Positions 33,401 to 44,917 of a stretch of DNA of 64,000 nucleotides are shown here, piece by piece (position 1 is the first letter of the stretch; each line of letters begins with the position of its first letter). Made by a program: the position numbers and the translations under genes. The notes beneath the pieces were generated by a model. That model did not search any database. It was not told where the DNA came from and saw nothing but the letters and a program-made list of their open reading frames with translations. Source of the DNA: Pseudisothecium myosuroides (Eukaryota; Streptophyta; Bryopsida; Hypnales; Lembophyllaceae); NCBI GenBank assembly GCA_951799445.1, contig OX637290.1:26654987-26718986 (forward strand). Direction: 5' to 3'.

Positions 33401-35469
33401 CACACTAGATTTAGAACTTTAATGAGGTGTAAGCATGCATAACCTTCTTGAATTGTTATTAGTTGGTGGTGTACTTTTGCGGTTTAGGGTGATGTTTGCA
33501 ATGTGAATTTGGTCCAGAAATTGGTCTAAATTCTTTTGGCTAAGACCCTCAGTCACAACACTCTTTAAGGTAGAAACATCCATTAGGGTCCCTGCTCCCA
33601 TTCTTGAACTTTAGATTGTCACCAAATTTGTCCCTAGACTTTCAATTAATGTGTCCTTCAAATGCTTGGCTCTAATTTGCTGACGCATTTGAAGGACACA
33701 TACCTCACTCTCATTTGCTAACTATTGATTTTTGCAGATTTTCAGTTTTGAGTCCACCTATATGACAAGTTTCAGTGGTCTAGGGAGCCATCTCTTTGAA
33801 AAATCATAGAAATTACATACTACATCTGAAAAATCTATTTTTTTTTTTAATATTCATTATTTCACTCGTTAATACTACAAAAATATCTATTTTAGGAAAA
33901 GTTGCCTCCAACTATATATGCTATGCTGAATTGCTTATTATTGACGGTTTTGGGTGCGCCCACCTTAACATACCTTCATCTTATGTAAGTTGAAGCCATG
34001 AATTGCGTGAATTCAAAGGTAGTCTTGACTACTTTGGGCAGTCAATTACTCAAATTCAGAGGTGGACTTTCCTACTTTAGGTCTGATTACTGAATCCCAT
34101 TCCCAATTGAAGCCCATGGTATTGATGATAATGTAATGTAACTTCAGTTTAATAGCAGTTGATACAGACAGTCCAAAATGAACTGTATGAACTTGAGTTA
34201 TTTGCGTTCTGACTCTCTTGATCATTGCTTTTTGCTGTTGGGGTGAAGACAATGGGGAGAGGTTGAGGGCGATAAGCTCGCATTAAACCCCTTCTGTCTC
34301 CCAGTGCTTGACGGAAAGGGTTTGGATGGGGGATGCTGCAGGTGGTGTACACTGCACTTGAGAGCTGCAGCAGAGAATTCAAATCTCGCACCCAAGCCCA
34401 CTGTGGATCATTCCAGGGCTTTTGGATTTAAAAATTTAAACTGCTAAGTTAAGTCCATCATGGGGTTTTTGAAATTTGGGGTCAAATGCTCAGGAGTGGA
34501 TTTTTTTCAATTTTTATGACATGACTCTCCTTGATATTTTGGTTCATTTGGGTAGGATTGCTAGCTTTCCATTGGGCAAGTTCGTGGATTTTCAGTTCCT
34601 CTTAAACTTTGTTTTTGGGGTAGTTAAAAGAAGTCTTTTTTTTATATCAAAAGAACCATGTAACTCTAACTTGTAGAATAAACCCATACCTACAAAGAAG
34701 CTTTTATTTATTCAAGAATGATTAAGGTTTGTTCTCTCTTAATGTTAAAGAGAGGTGTCAACAAGGGTCTTGGGAACAAATTTAGATCTACTTCTGGACT
34801 GGATTCAACTCAAATATCACCCCTAACATCAAATACTAATACCAAGTGCAAACACATCCTTACACAGTGTGTTAAATAATATGAAGAATTTTGTTACAAG
34901 GAAATTAAAGAAATTTTCCCCCAAAAAATCATGTAGGCTACTTTCAAAAAAGATCTTGGATATACTAAAGAAATAATCTTTGAAATTGGTGGATAAGTAG
35001 ATTTAAAAGTTTGGTACAAAATCTTATGGTTAGAAGTTGCAAATGAGATCTTTTTTTCCACCTTGTTTTCAACAACTTCAACTCAAAAGCAACATAAAGC
35101 TTTGGGCCCAAGAGTCCCAAGAGTTCCACGAGTCCCAAGAATTCCCTTAGAGGACTCTTGAAGGTTCACCAAATTCCTATGATCTCAATTTCTGACATGA
35201 GTTTCTGAAACTTTTTTTACAAAATAAAAGAAGTGATTAGCTTTTTAAGAGTAATTTTTATTTTAATTTGTGCCTAGAGCAAAAGTTATACCTTTAAAAT
35301 CAAAAAAGAAGAAGACTAAAGCGGGCAAAAAAAAAATTGACTAATTTGAAAAAAAAATTGTATAGGTTATATTTTTCTATATGGATATATTTGATTCATT
35401 CCATTTGGATAAGTGATGTGAAAGTTATGGAGCATCTTGTCTTGTTGGAAATCTTAACAAATTCTTAAT
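33401..35469. other. intergenic DNA, no gene supported
   Basis: Short frames at 33419-33601, 33796-33993, 34149-34391 and 34476-34676 have no motif and no partner exons. A run of GAGTCCCAAGAGTTCC variants lies at about 35108-35150. Confidence 0.45.
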
Positions 35470-36404
35470 CTAACCCCTAAAGGACCAAGGCCTTTTTTCT
35501 GCCAAAAAACACTCAAAACTGCCATTTCTATAGCAAAAAGTAAAAAAAATTGAAAATTGTTTTTTTTTCACATCTTACTGTTGGATCTAACACCTAAATA
35601 GTATGAGAGTGTGTGGAAAAAATTTCAGAATTTTTGACCGCACAGATTGCAAGATATCTACGTTTAAAGTGAAAAAAACAAGTTTCTCAGCACATTGCGG
35701 GACTAGATTTTTTGACTTTAAACATTTTTAACTTGAATTTTTTTCACTACAGAGTTTTGAGCTTTAAATCTTTATAGTGGAGAATTGAGTTGAGAGTCTA
35801 GGAAAAAAAAATTCAAAAAAACTTAATTATCATTCTTAAAAAAATTGTTAAGTAGAAGTAGGTATGAGATAGAAGGAAAATCTAAAATATTCATATATTT
35901 TATATGGAATTTGAATGCACTAATCCCAATGGTGAGATTGTTCTAGCAAGTAAACTAAACCATGTAAAAAAAAATTGAAAAATTTGAAAAATTGCATTCA
36001 GAAATGAATCCTACAAATTATTTTTTTCAAGAAGATGCTCTAACTGCCCGAAAAACAAGAATGTCCATAACTTTCTCATAACATATCTAAATGAAACGAA
36101 TCAAAGCTTTACGGATAGGTAAAAATATAATCTGTGAGAAAAAAAATATTAAAAAAAAAAATTCAAATTTTTGTCCATTTTTTTTTGCTGCCCGGGCTGC
36201 CCCGTGTCCCTTGTTTTGAGCTTATTTGGTCATAACTTTTGTTCCCAGGCACTAATTGTGAAAAAAATTATATTCCCACAAAGCTTATCAGTTTTTCTAT
36301 CTCCACAAAAAAGTTTCAAAAAATCACGACAAACTTTCAGCCCGTAGGTACCTGCCCGAAAATGCATTTGTCCCCCGAAGGGACAACGGTCCTTTAGGGG
36401 TTAA
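35470..36404 (+). mobile_element. piggyBac MITE, family B
   Basis: Left end CTAACCCCTAAAGGACC then AAGGCCTTTTTTCTGCC; right end GGTCCTTTAGGGGTTAA on TTAA 36401-36404. A perfect 7 bp stem TTGTCCC/GGGACAA (36368-36374, 36380-36386) sits 18-37 bp inside the right end. Inner sequence (CCCAATGGTGAGATTG and others) shows distant homology to family A. Confidence 0.93.
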
Positions 36405-36424
36405 AGGATTGTTAAAATTTCCAG

Positions 36425-37061
36425 TTAACCCGTAAATGCCCAAGGCCTTTTTTGAGCTTCTAGAAATTTGAACTAAAAGCCAACATTTTGATAAGTTGTA
36501 TCAATTTTTTTTGAATTGTAACCATACAAATTCAAACTAGATATGTTAGAGATCACATAGGAAAAGAAAACACAACAATATCATTTATACATTGAAAGAT
36601 TATAATGTTTGATCATGAGGGTGTTAAATTTGCAAAAGTGATTTGAAGTCTTCCAATCCTCTTTTTACGTGTCAAATCTAAAAAGTTATTCACCAAAAAA
36701 ATATGAATTTAAAGGACCTAACATACATAACCCCAATCAATTTATGGCTTCTCAAAATCTACTCAACAATTTTTTTAAATGAATTTCTAATGTGATTTCT
36801 TCTCCAAGATCTAGTGTGTTTAAGGCTCATTTCCAAGAGCCCTCAACAATATGGAAAGTCAAGATTGCAATGGACACCCTTGCACAAAATCTTGAATATT
36901 AAAATCGTTTTCAAAATCAGATTTTTGATGCTAAAACTAGACTTCAAAAAGGATTTTTCAAAAGTATAAGCTACTACAATAGCAACTTGGTTAGGTTTTA
37001 TTTAACTTCAAAGTATTGTCGGCACCAAATTTGGTGCCTTAGCTAGGCATTTAGGGGTTAA
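36425..37061 (+). mobile_element. piggyBac-like MITE, family C
   Basis: Left end TTAACCCGTAAATGCCCAAG on TTAA 36425-36428; right end GGCATTTAGGGGTTAA on TTAA 37058-37061. 637 bp. The TIR differs from A and B after base 11 (AATGCC instead of AAGGACC). An 18 bp perfect palindrome GGCACCAAATTTGGTGCC lies at 37021-37038, 23-40 bp inside the right end. Begins only 20 bp after the preceding family B copy. Confidence 0.88.
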
Positions 37062-37115
37062 GAAGATTCAAAGCCTCATATCAATCATTTTTCAAAAACA
37101 AATCGTTCTTTTACT

Positions 37116-38057
37116 TTAACCCCTAAAGGACCAAACACCATTTTTTGGCAACATAGCAATTTGGGGCAGCTCACTACGAATGGAAATTTTATTATTTTTC
37201 TTTGAAATTTTCACACAAGATGTGCCCCAAGTGTAACTTGAAGGCCAAACAATTTTCATAACTTTTGACTACATGGTTAAAAAGTTATTGCATGATATGT
37301 AATTTTCCACGAATGGCGGGCAGCTTGGGCACCTCAAAAAAAATCTTTAAAAATCACTTTTTTGAAAAATAAAAATTTGAAATTGGTTCTATATATTTAT
37401 ATGTACATGGAAAGCTTTGAATATCTCCATTTGGATTGATGAGTCAAAATTTATGAGGAGTTTTAGTTTGAGGGTAGTCATGGATTCTCTACTCTAAAAT
37501 AAACTTTGAAGTCCTTTGTTTTACTCAATTTTCAATATTTATAAACAAAAACAAAAGCATTGGGTGTAGATTGTTTATTACAACATTATAACCGTTGGGA
37601 TTGGCATTTTTCATTTCCATAACTAAATTCTTGACAATTTAGTATTTTGAGTCATTCTTTACCTCTTTCTACTTACTATTTTTTTCCTATATGTTGTACA
37701 ATTCCAAATGATCTGAAATTTTTCAAGCATGTATCCAACTTGCTTTGAAGAATGAATCCAAAGAGTAACCACCATTTTGGACATTTTTTCATACAAATGT
37801 GACCGTGTGAAGTGCAACTGCCCAGATTTCTGCAGGGACAAAAAAAGGATTTTTGTCAATTCAAACGCTAATATCTTGCAATCCACACGGTGGAAAATTC
37901 TGAAATTCTTTCCTCAACTTTTCAAACTAGTGTACTACAAGATCCTGTGGTTACATTTTCCAAAAATGTTTTTTTTCTAGAATTTGCTACTTGTATTAGA
38001 AATGGTAGTTTTGGAGCGGTTTTGGTGAAAACATAGTCAAAAACCTTTAGGGGTTAA
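37116..38057 (+). mobile_element. piggyBac MITE, family A
   Basis: 942 bp with intact TTAACCCCTAAAGGACC on TTAA 37116-37119 and CCTTTAGGGGTTAA ending at 38057. Its left 60 bp (GGGGCAGCTCACTACGAATG and on) is the copy most like the matching end of the 7.2 kb element at 58517. Confidence 0.94.
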
Positions 38058-38059
38058 AC

Positions 38060-38234
38060 ACGTATTTTTTGTTCTATACTATCAAAATTTCTTCTAGCCA
38101 TTTTCATATTGGTGTAAGATCCTATGGTTGGATATAGAAAAGAAACAAATGCTTTAGATCTTTTTTTTTACAATGGAAATGGTTGTTTTGGGTGGTTTGG
38201 AGCAAAAAAAAGGCCTTGGAATTTTAGAAGTTAC
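38060..38234 (-). mobile_element. piggyBac family B fragment, one end only
   Basis: The sequence GTGTAAGATCCTATGG through AAAAAAAGGCCTTGGAATTT and TAGAAGTTAC matches the inverted family B left end as seen at 59955-60084, but with a worn terminus and no other end. Confidence 0.65.
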
Positions 38235-38242
38235 AATACTTC

Positions 38243-38454
38243 TACTATAAGAGAAAGGAGTGTTTTTAGTGAGTTTTTAAATATAGTGCTAGATATAAGA
38301 TTATAAATAATGAGATTTTTAGTAAAAATTTACTAAAAATACCTATATTTCTAGTAAAATTATACTGAAAATCTCCTAAAAGGTCATTACTTATAATCTT
38401 ATGTCTAGGATTATATTTAAAAACTTACTTAAAACACACCTTTTTCTTGAAGTG
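38243..38454. mobile_element. CACTA-like MITE 1
   Basis: Nearly the whole 212 bp folds back. The ends are TACTATAAGAGAAAGG and, inverted, CACTTCAAGAAAAAGG, matching the plant CACTA end CACTACAAGAAA. Flanked by TTC on both sides (38240-38242 and 38455-38457), the 3 bp duplication expected of CACTA elements. Confidence 0.8.
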
Positions 38455-38457
38455 TTC

Positions 38458-40488
38458 ATACAAAGGAGTTTTACACTTCTTATCAAGAGTTGTAGCTTTT
38501 TATTTTTTTAAATGTATAGTATCTTGATCTCATTGTAAAAACACATTGAAATCACAACATGGTGTTTACATTGTCTTTTTCACTTTCCACTATTAAAGGT
38601 GATCAAATCTTTAAAAATAAGTTTTGGATTTTTCTAGATATTAAATTTGATCTTCTTCTCTTCCATTACAGATCTAATTATTAAAACTCTCTTAGAAGGT
38701 GAGAAGAGAAAAGAGTGGGAAAAAGGAAAGAAAAGAGGATAGGGGAAAGAAGATAAAAGAAAAGTGCAAAAAAGGAGTAAATTAGCAAATCTCCATCTTG
38801 TTTTTAGAAATTCATTAAAAACATCAACCTCTACTTTTCCACTATTAGAAGTGACCACTAAATGAAAAACTTACTTTTGGCCATGGTTCTTTACTAAGGG
38901 CCATACTTAAGAGAATTTTTTTGTCTCTATTAGTTACTAGTGTAAAGAATCCTACATAAGAACATATCCACTTCTATTTCTATTCAATACCAAAAAATAC
39001 ACTTTAAAATATTTAATTTAATGGCAATAAATAATTTTTTGATTTAAAAAAATTGATAAAAATATCAAGGACAGTACCTTTTCTTAATCCCTCTAAGACT
39101 AATTGGTCATTGGATGACCAATTGAAAATTTAGGCAAGTTCATACAAAGTTCATTTTGAATGGATCTTTTTGAAACTTTTTGAGATAACATGTGGACATG
39201 TATCCCCTAGGTGGAAATATAATTTTTTTTTAGATTAGATTCCCGAATCAAAAATTATGTTGCCAATAGTCTTTTGGGCAAGAGGGGCATCTTTGGGCAA
39301 CATGTACAAATTTCCTCCTCTAAAATTTGGTGAGTATATAGCTCATATGAATGATGTAGAATGCAATGTTCAAAAAAACATGTGTAGTGCAAAAAACTCA
39401 CTTGAAGAGGAATTAATATTTGTTGACCCTATTGGATAGGGTCAGAAAAAAAAATCTTCTAACTTCAAATACTATAATCTTTTAATCCACGCAATCAAAG
39501 TTTCTGACAATTTTGGCACACTATCTCCTCAAAAGAGGTAGGCAACCTCACCTTGCCTCCCCCCAGTGTAAAATCAATAGCCATGCAATGAAATTTAAAA
39601 AAAAACAAGACCACCCTCTGTTGCCGTGCAATGTGAATTAAAAAAAATGTCATTGAAATCGTGGCCTCTAGTGCCTAATCGTGCCAGAAAACAAATCCCC
39701 CTTCCCATGCTATGATTTGAATTGCAAAAACAAAAAACGAAATGAAATGTGAGTATCAAAGGAGGCAAACGGAAGGAAGAAGGTGGCCGTTCATGTCCGG
39801 GTGAATGTGAAACCGGCAAAATAACTATCTTGACTTTTGACTTCCTCACTTGATCTTCTCCAAGTAAGCATTCTTGAATAGGTTCTCTCTTTGCAAGCAA
39901 TATTTGAAGTTTTTGTTTTTGGATGCCATTTTTAATGCAACAAGTTTAGTCCCATGATCTACTATTTTTCTTATTATATAACATTACTATGTTGAAGGTC
40001 GACATTTGAATCCAAGCTGTTTTAAATCGCAAGAACACCCTCTCGCATTAGGAAATTGAAGCAATAGCTTAGGATGAGTGGTACATGGGTTTAAATTACT
40101 TTCTTCACATTTGTAAAAGATTAATTTCAATGTTTGTGGTGTTGTCTTTGCTTACAAGCAAGCAAGTTCAGTTGAAGTCCACCACAACGGAAGCGAGTGC
40201 TTGTTAGTGAGTAGGTGGTGGAGGCCATTGCAAAAATTGTCTCCCACATTGGGAGATTTTTGAAAGCTTCCAAGCTGGTGTTGCCCAGGTCTTCTTAGAA
40301 TTAGTACGTGCATTACCAAAGGTGGATGGCTCTATTGAGACGTGTTGAGAATATATTGAGATTCTTACTGGACGGTGTGCTATCAATTTTTTGTTGTTTT
40401 GTATTTCACTTGAAATTCAATCATTTTGATATTATTTTTTAAAGGTAGACAACCGGCTTAATGCATATAGAGGAGGATTTTGTGATGC
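38458..40488. other. intergenic DNA, no gene supported
   Basis: Purine-rich around 38690-38780 (reads as a lysine/glutamate or phenylalanine/serine frame, treated as chance). The 101-codon minus frame at 39595-39900 has no motif. A TTGGTCAT/ATGACCAA palindrome is at about 39104-39122. Confidence 0.45.
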
Positions 40489-40491
40489 AAT

Positions 40492-40709
40492 CACTATAAG
40501 AAACCCGCGATTTAGGTAACAAGCCCCGATTTTTTAAAACGGATTTTAGGTGATGCCAATGTTGACAATCCAATGTTTTTATGTCAACATTGATATTGCA
40601 TTGGACCTTCTTGTTGACATAAAAACACTAGGTTGTCAACATTGACATCACCTAAAATCCGTTTAAAAAAATTGGGGCTTGTTATCTAAAACATGGGTTT
40701 CTTATTATG
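40492..40709. mobile_element. CACTA-like MITE 2
   Basis: Ends CACTATAAGAAACC and, inverted, CATAATAAGAAACC. The arms are about 100 bp and highly paired, including CGGATTTTAGGTGATG against CATCACCTAAAATCCG. Flanked by AAT on each side (40489-40491, 40710-40712). 218 bp, a different family from the copy at 38243. Confidence 0.85.
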
Positions 40710-40712
40710 AAT

Positions 40713-43465
40713 GTTTGATTAGTCAATTTGCACCACTGCATGTAGTATTTGGAGGTGAATTAGGAGAGTTAGGGTTTGGCAGTTTGTATCTCAATTTGTG
40801 AGGGTGCTGATGCTTTGGATTGTGGTGGAATGGGATGCTTGTGAATGTTTGTGAATTTTGAGTAAAGAATTTAGTATTACAGTGTACTTAAAATTTTGAA
40901 TGCTCAAATTTTATGATAGTTGTATAATTATTATGTGGTGGTCTTCATTATTTTGTTGTTAATGCTTTCAAATTCACATGTTTCTGTATTTTTGAATGGT
41001 TTTTTCTTCATTTGTGGATGTATTTCTAAATGCTTATCTCTTCATTTGTGGACAATTTTAGGAGCTGGAAGGGGACAAAGAAGGAGGAGACATGAGATTG
41101 AAGACAAAGTTGTTGAAGAGACTAGGGTTTAGGATTGAATGTATAAGTTTTACATTCAACGAGAAAATGGGTAGTGTACCCCTTTAAGAATTTGTATAAA
41201 AAATTTACAACCAATGCAAAATTGACACGCGTATCCTTCTTGTAAATCATGTATGTTTTTTTTTATTGTTTTTGACATGGTTTGTCACTATCACCTCAAA
41301 AGAGGCAGTAGTTGCATGTATACATTCCCTTAGTAGTTTGGTACAATTTTTTATAGTTGAACTTCAAAAAAATAAAATCATTTTTTCTCACTAACTTAAA
41401 GATTAATAACTTATGCCAATTTATTTCATAAATTTGCTCCAATCCTTTAGGGCTTTATAGTTTTAATAGTTTTAATTTAATAGATCAATTAAAAAGCAAC
41501 AGAGCATAAGTAACGACCAATATCTTTTAAGTATGAAGGTATCAATGAAGGTGGACATGGTAGATAAAAATAGATATAAGGATATCCAAATACAAAGTTA
41601 TTCCATTTAAAAAAATAAGAATATTGATATTCATCTAGATAATTTTACATGTATCAACTGTGAATGTAAAAGAATCTCATGTGTATTTAAAAACATTTTT
41701 CAAAGACGTCTGAGAAAGAATTACAAGAATAACAATTGAATGTATAAACATTGAAAAAATTGATTACAAAAATATTTCAATAATTAGAAATTGTCCTAAA
41801 ATTAATTGACTATTGTTCAATTCAATGTTGTGAATTTAACTTATAATAAAATAGTTGAATCTAAAATAAATTGATCTAGTGATGAATCATAATCCTCAAC
41901 TAATTTCATTTTTATTGAATATTGGCAATTGAGAAAGGAGTCCAATGCATCTTAGCATGTATATAATATTTGGATATCATATGCATAATTTATGAATTTT
42001 CAAAAAATAACTTGTAGATATATCCAAAATCAACCACTGATTTATATAGACTTTCAATGTTATGTGATTATCATTACAATACAACTTTTTAAGAAACATT
42101 TGAGTCTAAATGTAGGATTTGCTTTTGGTTTGTAGTTGATTGTAGGTACAATTTTATTAGCACAAGTCATGTGCTTATATGAGTCAATGATATTTCAAGT
42201 GCAGATCCTTACAAGATTTAGAATATTCCAAGATAAGATAAAGATATTTTACATCTTATAGATTTGATGTACTCTTGACCTATACACTCAAACTCTCTAA
42301 TCTAACCTCTCTTCAATGACGTTCAAGCATGTCTTGCTTACTTATTATACTATCATTGCCTTTACCACACTTTGTTTTATTCTTCAAATTATTTTACCTA
42401 TTACATGATTGTATAACATTATCTAGTGCCAAATGTTCTTCTTGATTCTTTTCTTTTTTCTTCTATACTTAGATTGTCTTCACCGACATTATTTATTGCA
42501 TATTAAATTGATTTTCATCAATACTATTAGAAGATAAAGATTTACGTGTATCCTTTAGGGACATCCTCAAATAAAACTACAATTGCCATTTGATTCTCAC
42601 AAAACTATGCATGGATGTTTAATCAATTGTTTTCTATAGCAATATTCATGAAGATGTCTATAGTAGTAAATTTCAAGAAAATATAGGGAATTTTCAAACT
42701 ACAAGTCCTTAAGAAAATATAGTCTCAAACTTGACAATTTTACAATTTTGGTTATTTGAAACTTTGTTATGAATTATGGACTTTATGAAGATTATATGTT
42801 TAAAAGGTCATTCAAGTGGTAATTGCTCTATATGCACAATGTGCACTAAAAATATTGTCTTAGTTCCGAAGTCATCATAGCATCCATAGTACGAAAATAT
42901 CCTATTGTATGTTTGTTTTTTGTAAAAAAAACTTGAGTCCATTTTTGAAATTTGTTGTTTGTTAAAGATAGATAGATGCCACAATCTGGGTTTGAAGGAT
43001 CTAAAAGCAATGACAAGTTTGCAATTATGGAATTTGTATCTTTGTTTGTGGCACCATGAAAAAATCTTCAAGGATGAAATATGATGATGAAGGTTTACAC
43101 AAATTTAAAATATTTACAAGCCAAAATATATGGATTTTAAAATCATTTTTGCCTTCAAAGTTTATAGAAATTAAGAGACTAAGGTAAAAAATATAACTAG
43201 GATTTAATTTGGATTACTATAGTTGTAGCAACAATTTTTTTTATCTTACAATGATTTATATATTGAAGCACATATTCTTTAATCTTTTGTTTGTTTATTT
43301 CCTACTATAATTTTTATCCACCACTATAAGGCCAAGGGGGTCTATAAAAATCAAAATTTGTGGAGTTAAGTACCTTTAATTGACCCCTCATAAATTTACT
43401 TGTTTTAGAAAATACCTTTTAGCTCTCCTAGTTTGAGTGTTGACCTTTCACTCCATCATGAAGTA
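40713..43465. other. intergenic DNA, no gene supported
   Basis: Very AT-rich from about 41200. The short frame at 40920-41132 and the 87-codon minus frame at 42808-43071 have no recognisable motif or splice context. Confidence 0.45.
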
Positions 43466-43469
43466 TTTC

Positions 43470-44265
43470 ATGAAAAATCATGAAAAGATTCAAAATTTTC
43501 CATCGTGTGGATTGCAAGATATTAGCATTTGAATTGACAAAAATCCTATTTTTGGCCTTGCAAAAAATTGGGCAGCTGCACTTCACAAGGTCACACTTGT
43601 ATGAAAAAATATCCAAAATGGTGGTTACTCTTTGGAATCATTCTTCAAGGCAAGTTGGCTACATGCTTGAAAATTTTCAGGTCATTTGGAATTGTACAAC
43701 ATATAGCAAAAAAATAGTAAGTAGAAAGAAGTAGACAATGATTCAAAACACTAAATTGTTAAGAAGTTAATTATGGAATTAAGAAATTCCAATTCCAATG
43801 ATAGTAATGTTGTAATAAACAATCTACATCCTGCAATTTTATTTTTTTCCAAAAATATTGAAAACTGAGTGAAATGAACGACTTCAAAGTTTATTTTAGG
43901 ATAGAGAATCCATAACTGCCCGCAAACTAAATTTCTCATAACTTTTGACTCATTGATCAAAATGGAATGATTCAAAGCTTTCCATGTATATATAAATCTA
44001 GATAATCAATTTCAAATTTTTGTTTTTAGAAAAAGTGATTTAAAGTGGATTGCCCAGCTGAGGAAAAAAAGTAACATACTAGACCATAACTTTTAACTTG
44101 TATTTCCAAATGTTATAAAATTTTGTTCACACAAAAGATATTCCTCATCCACAACTTCTATTAAAAATTGGGCCTAAAATATGCACAGGTACCTGCCCTA
44201 GTCACAAGTACCTGCCCAAAATTACTATGTTGCTAAAAATAGCAGGCTTGTCCTTTAGAGGATAA
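43470..44265 (-). mobile_element. piggyBac MITE, family A, reversed and 5'-truncated
   Basis: From about 43470 the sequence follows the reverse of family A (ATTGCAAGATATTAGCATTT, GGGCAGCTGCACTTCACAAG) to a worn end GTCCTTTAGAGGATAA at 44265. The other terminus is missing. The 84-codon open frame at 43480-43734 lies wholly in repeat sequence also found in other copies, and is not a gene. Confidence 0.85.
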
Positions 44266-44304
44266 GGAATCAGCTGTCCACAATTTGTCCATAGAGTATT
44301 GAGG

Positions 44305-44830
44305 TCAAATGATTGAAACAATGAAATAAAGCCACAACATGGTATCATCAAATCATAGAATTATGATTCTGCACGACTATTACAATGAACAATGAAGCCA
44401 CATGAGTGCAACTATGACTATTCCTTCACATAATTTGTATATCCCTTCATCCAAAGCACCCACAGTTGCAATATTTTAATAAAAATATAATTTTACCTTT
44501 GAGAATTGAAGAGTTTCTCCAATATTAAATTTATTTGTTTCCTTTAGTTTGGAATCCGTTTAGCTGTTTGGTGATAGAGTATTTTTATATTGACAAATAT
44601 AGGGTGCACTCATTGTGGAGCCATGATGCCAAACGACTAAAATAATGGGATGAAGCATGGCCAGAGAATCATGATGCCAACAAGACTAGTGCAACCACGA
44701 CTATTGCTTTACATTATTTGTGTGTCTTTTTACCTACATCACATACAAATGCGATATTTTAATAAAGATATATATAATATAATAGAAGTATAATTTTGAC
44801 CTTTGAAAATTGAAGAGTTCAGTTATTTCA
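44305..44830. repeat. diverged tandem duplication, unit about 300 bp
   Basis: Two units share order and wording: a GCAACTATGACTATTCC phrase near 44408 against GCAACCACGACTATTGC near 44691; CACATAATTTGTATATCC against TACATTATTTGTGTGTC; CAATATTTTAATAAAAATAT against CGATATTTTAATAAAGATAT; and TTGAGAATTGAAGAGTT against TTGAAAATTGAAGAGTT. Confidence 0.7.
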
Positions 44831-44837
44831 AGTCCAA

Positions 44838-44841
<4 letters not shown>

Positions 44842-44916
<75 letters not shown>

Positions 44917-44917
44917 T
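44842..44917. repeat. compound (TA)n(CA)n microsatellite
   Basis: About 29 TA units, then about eight CA units. The 62-codon frame of alternating I and Y residues crossing it is an artefact. Confidence 0.97.
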
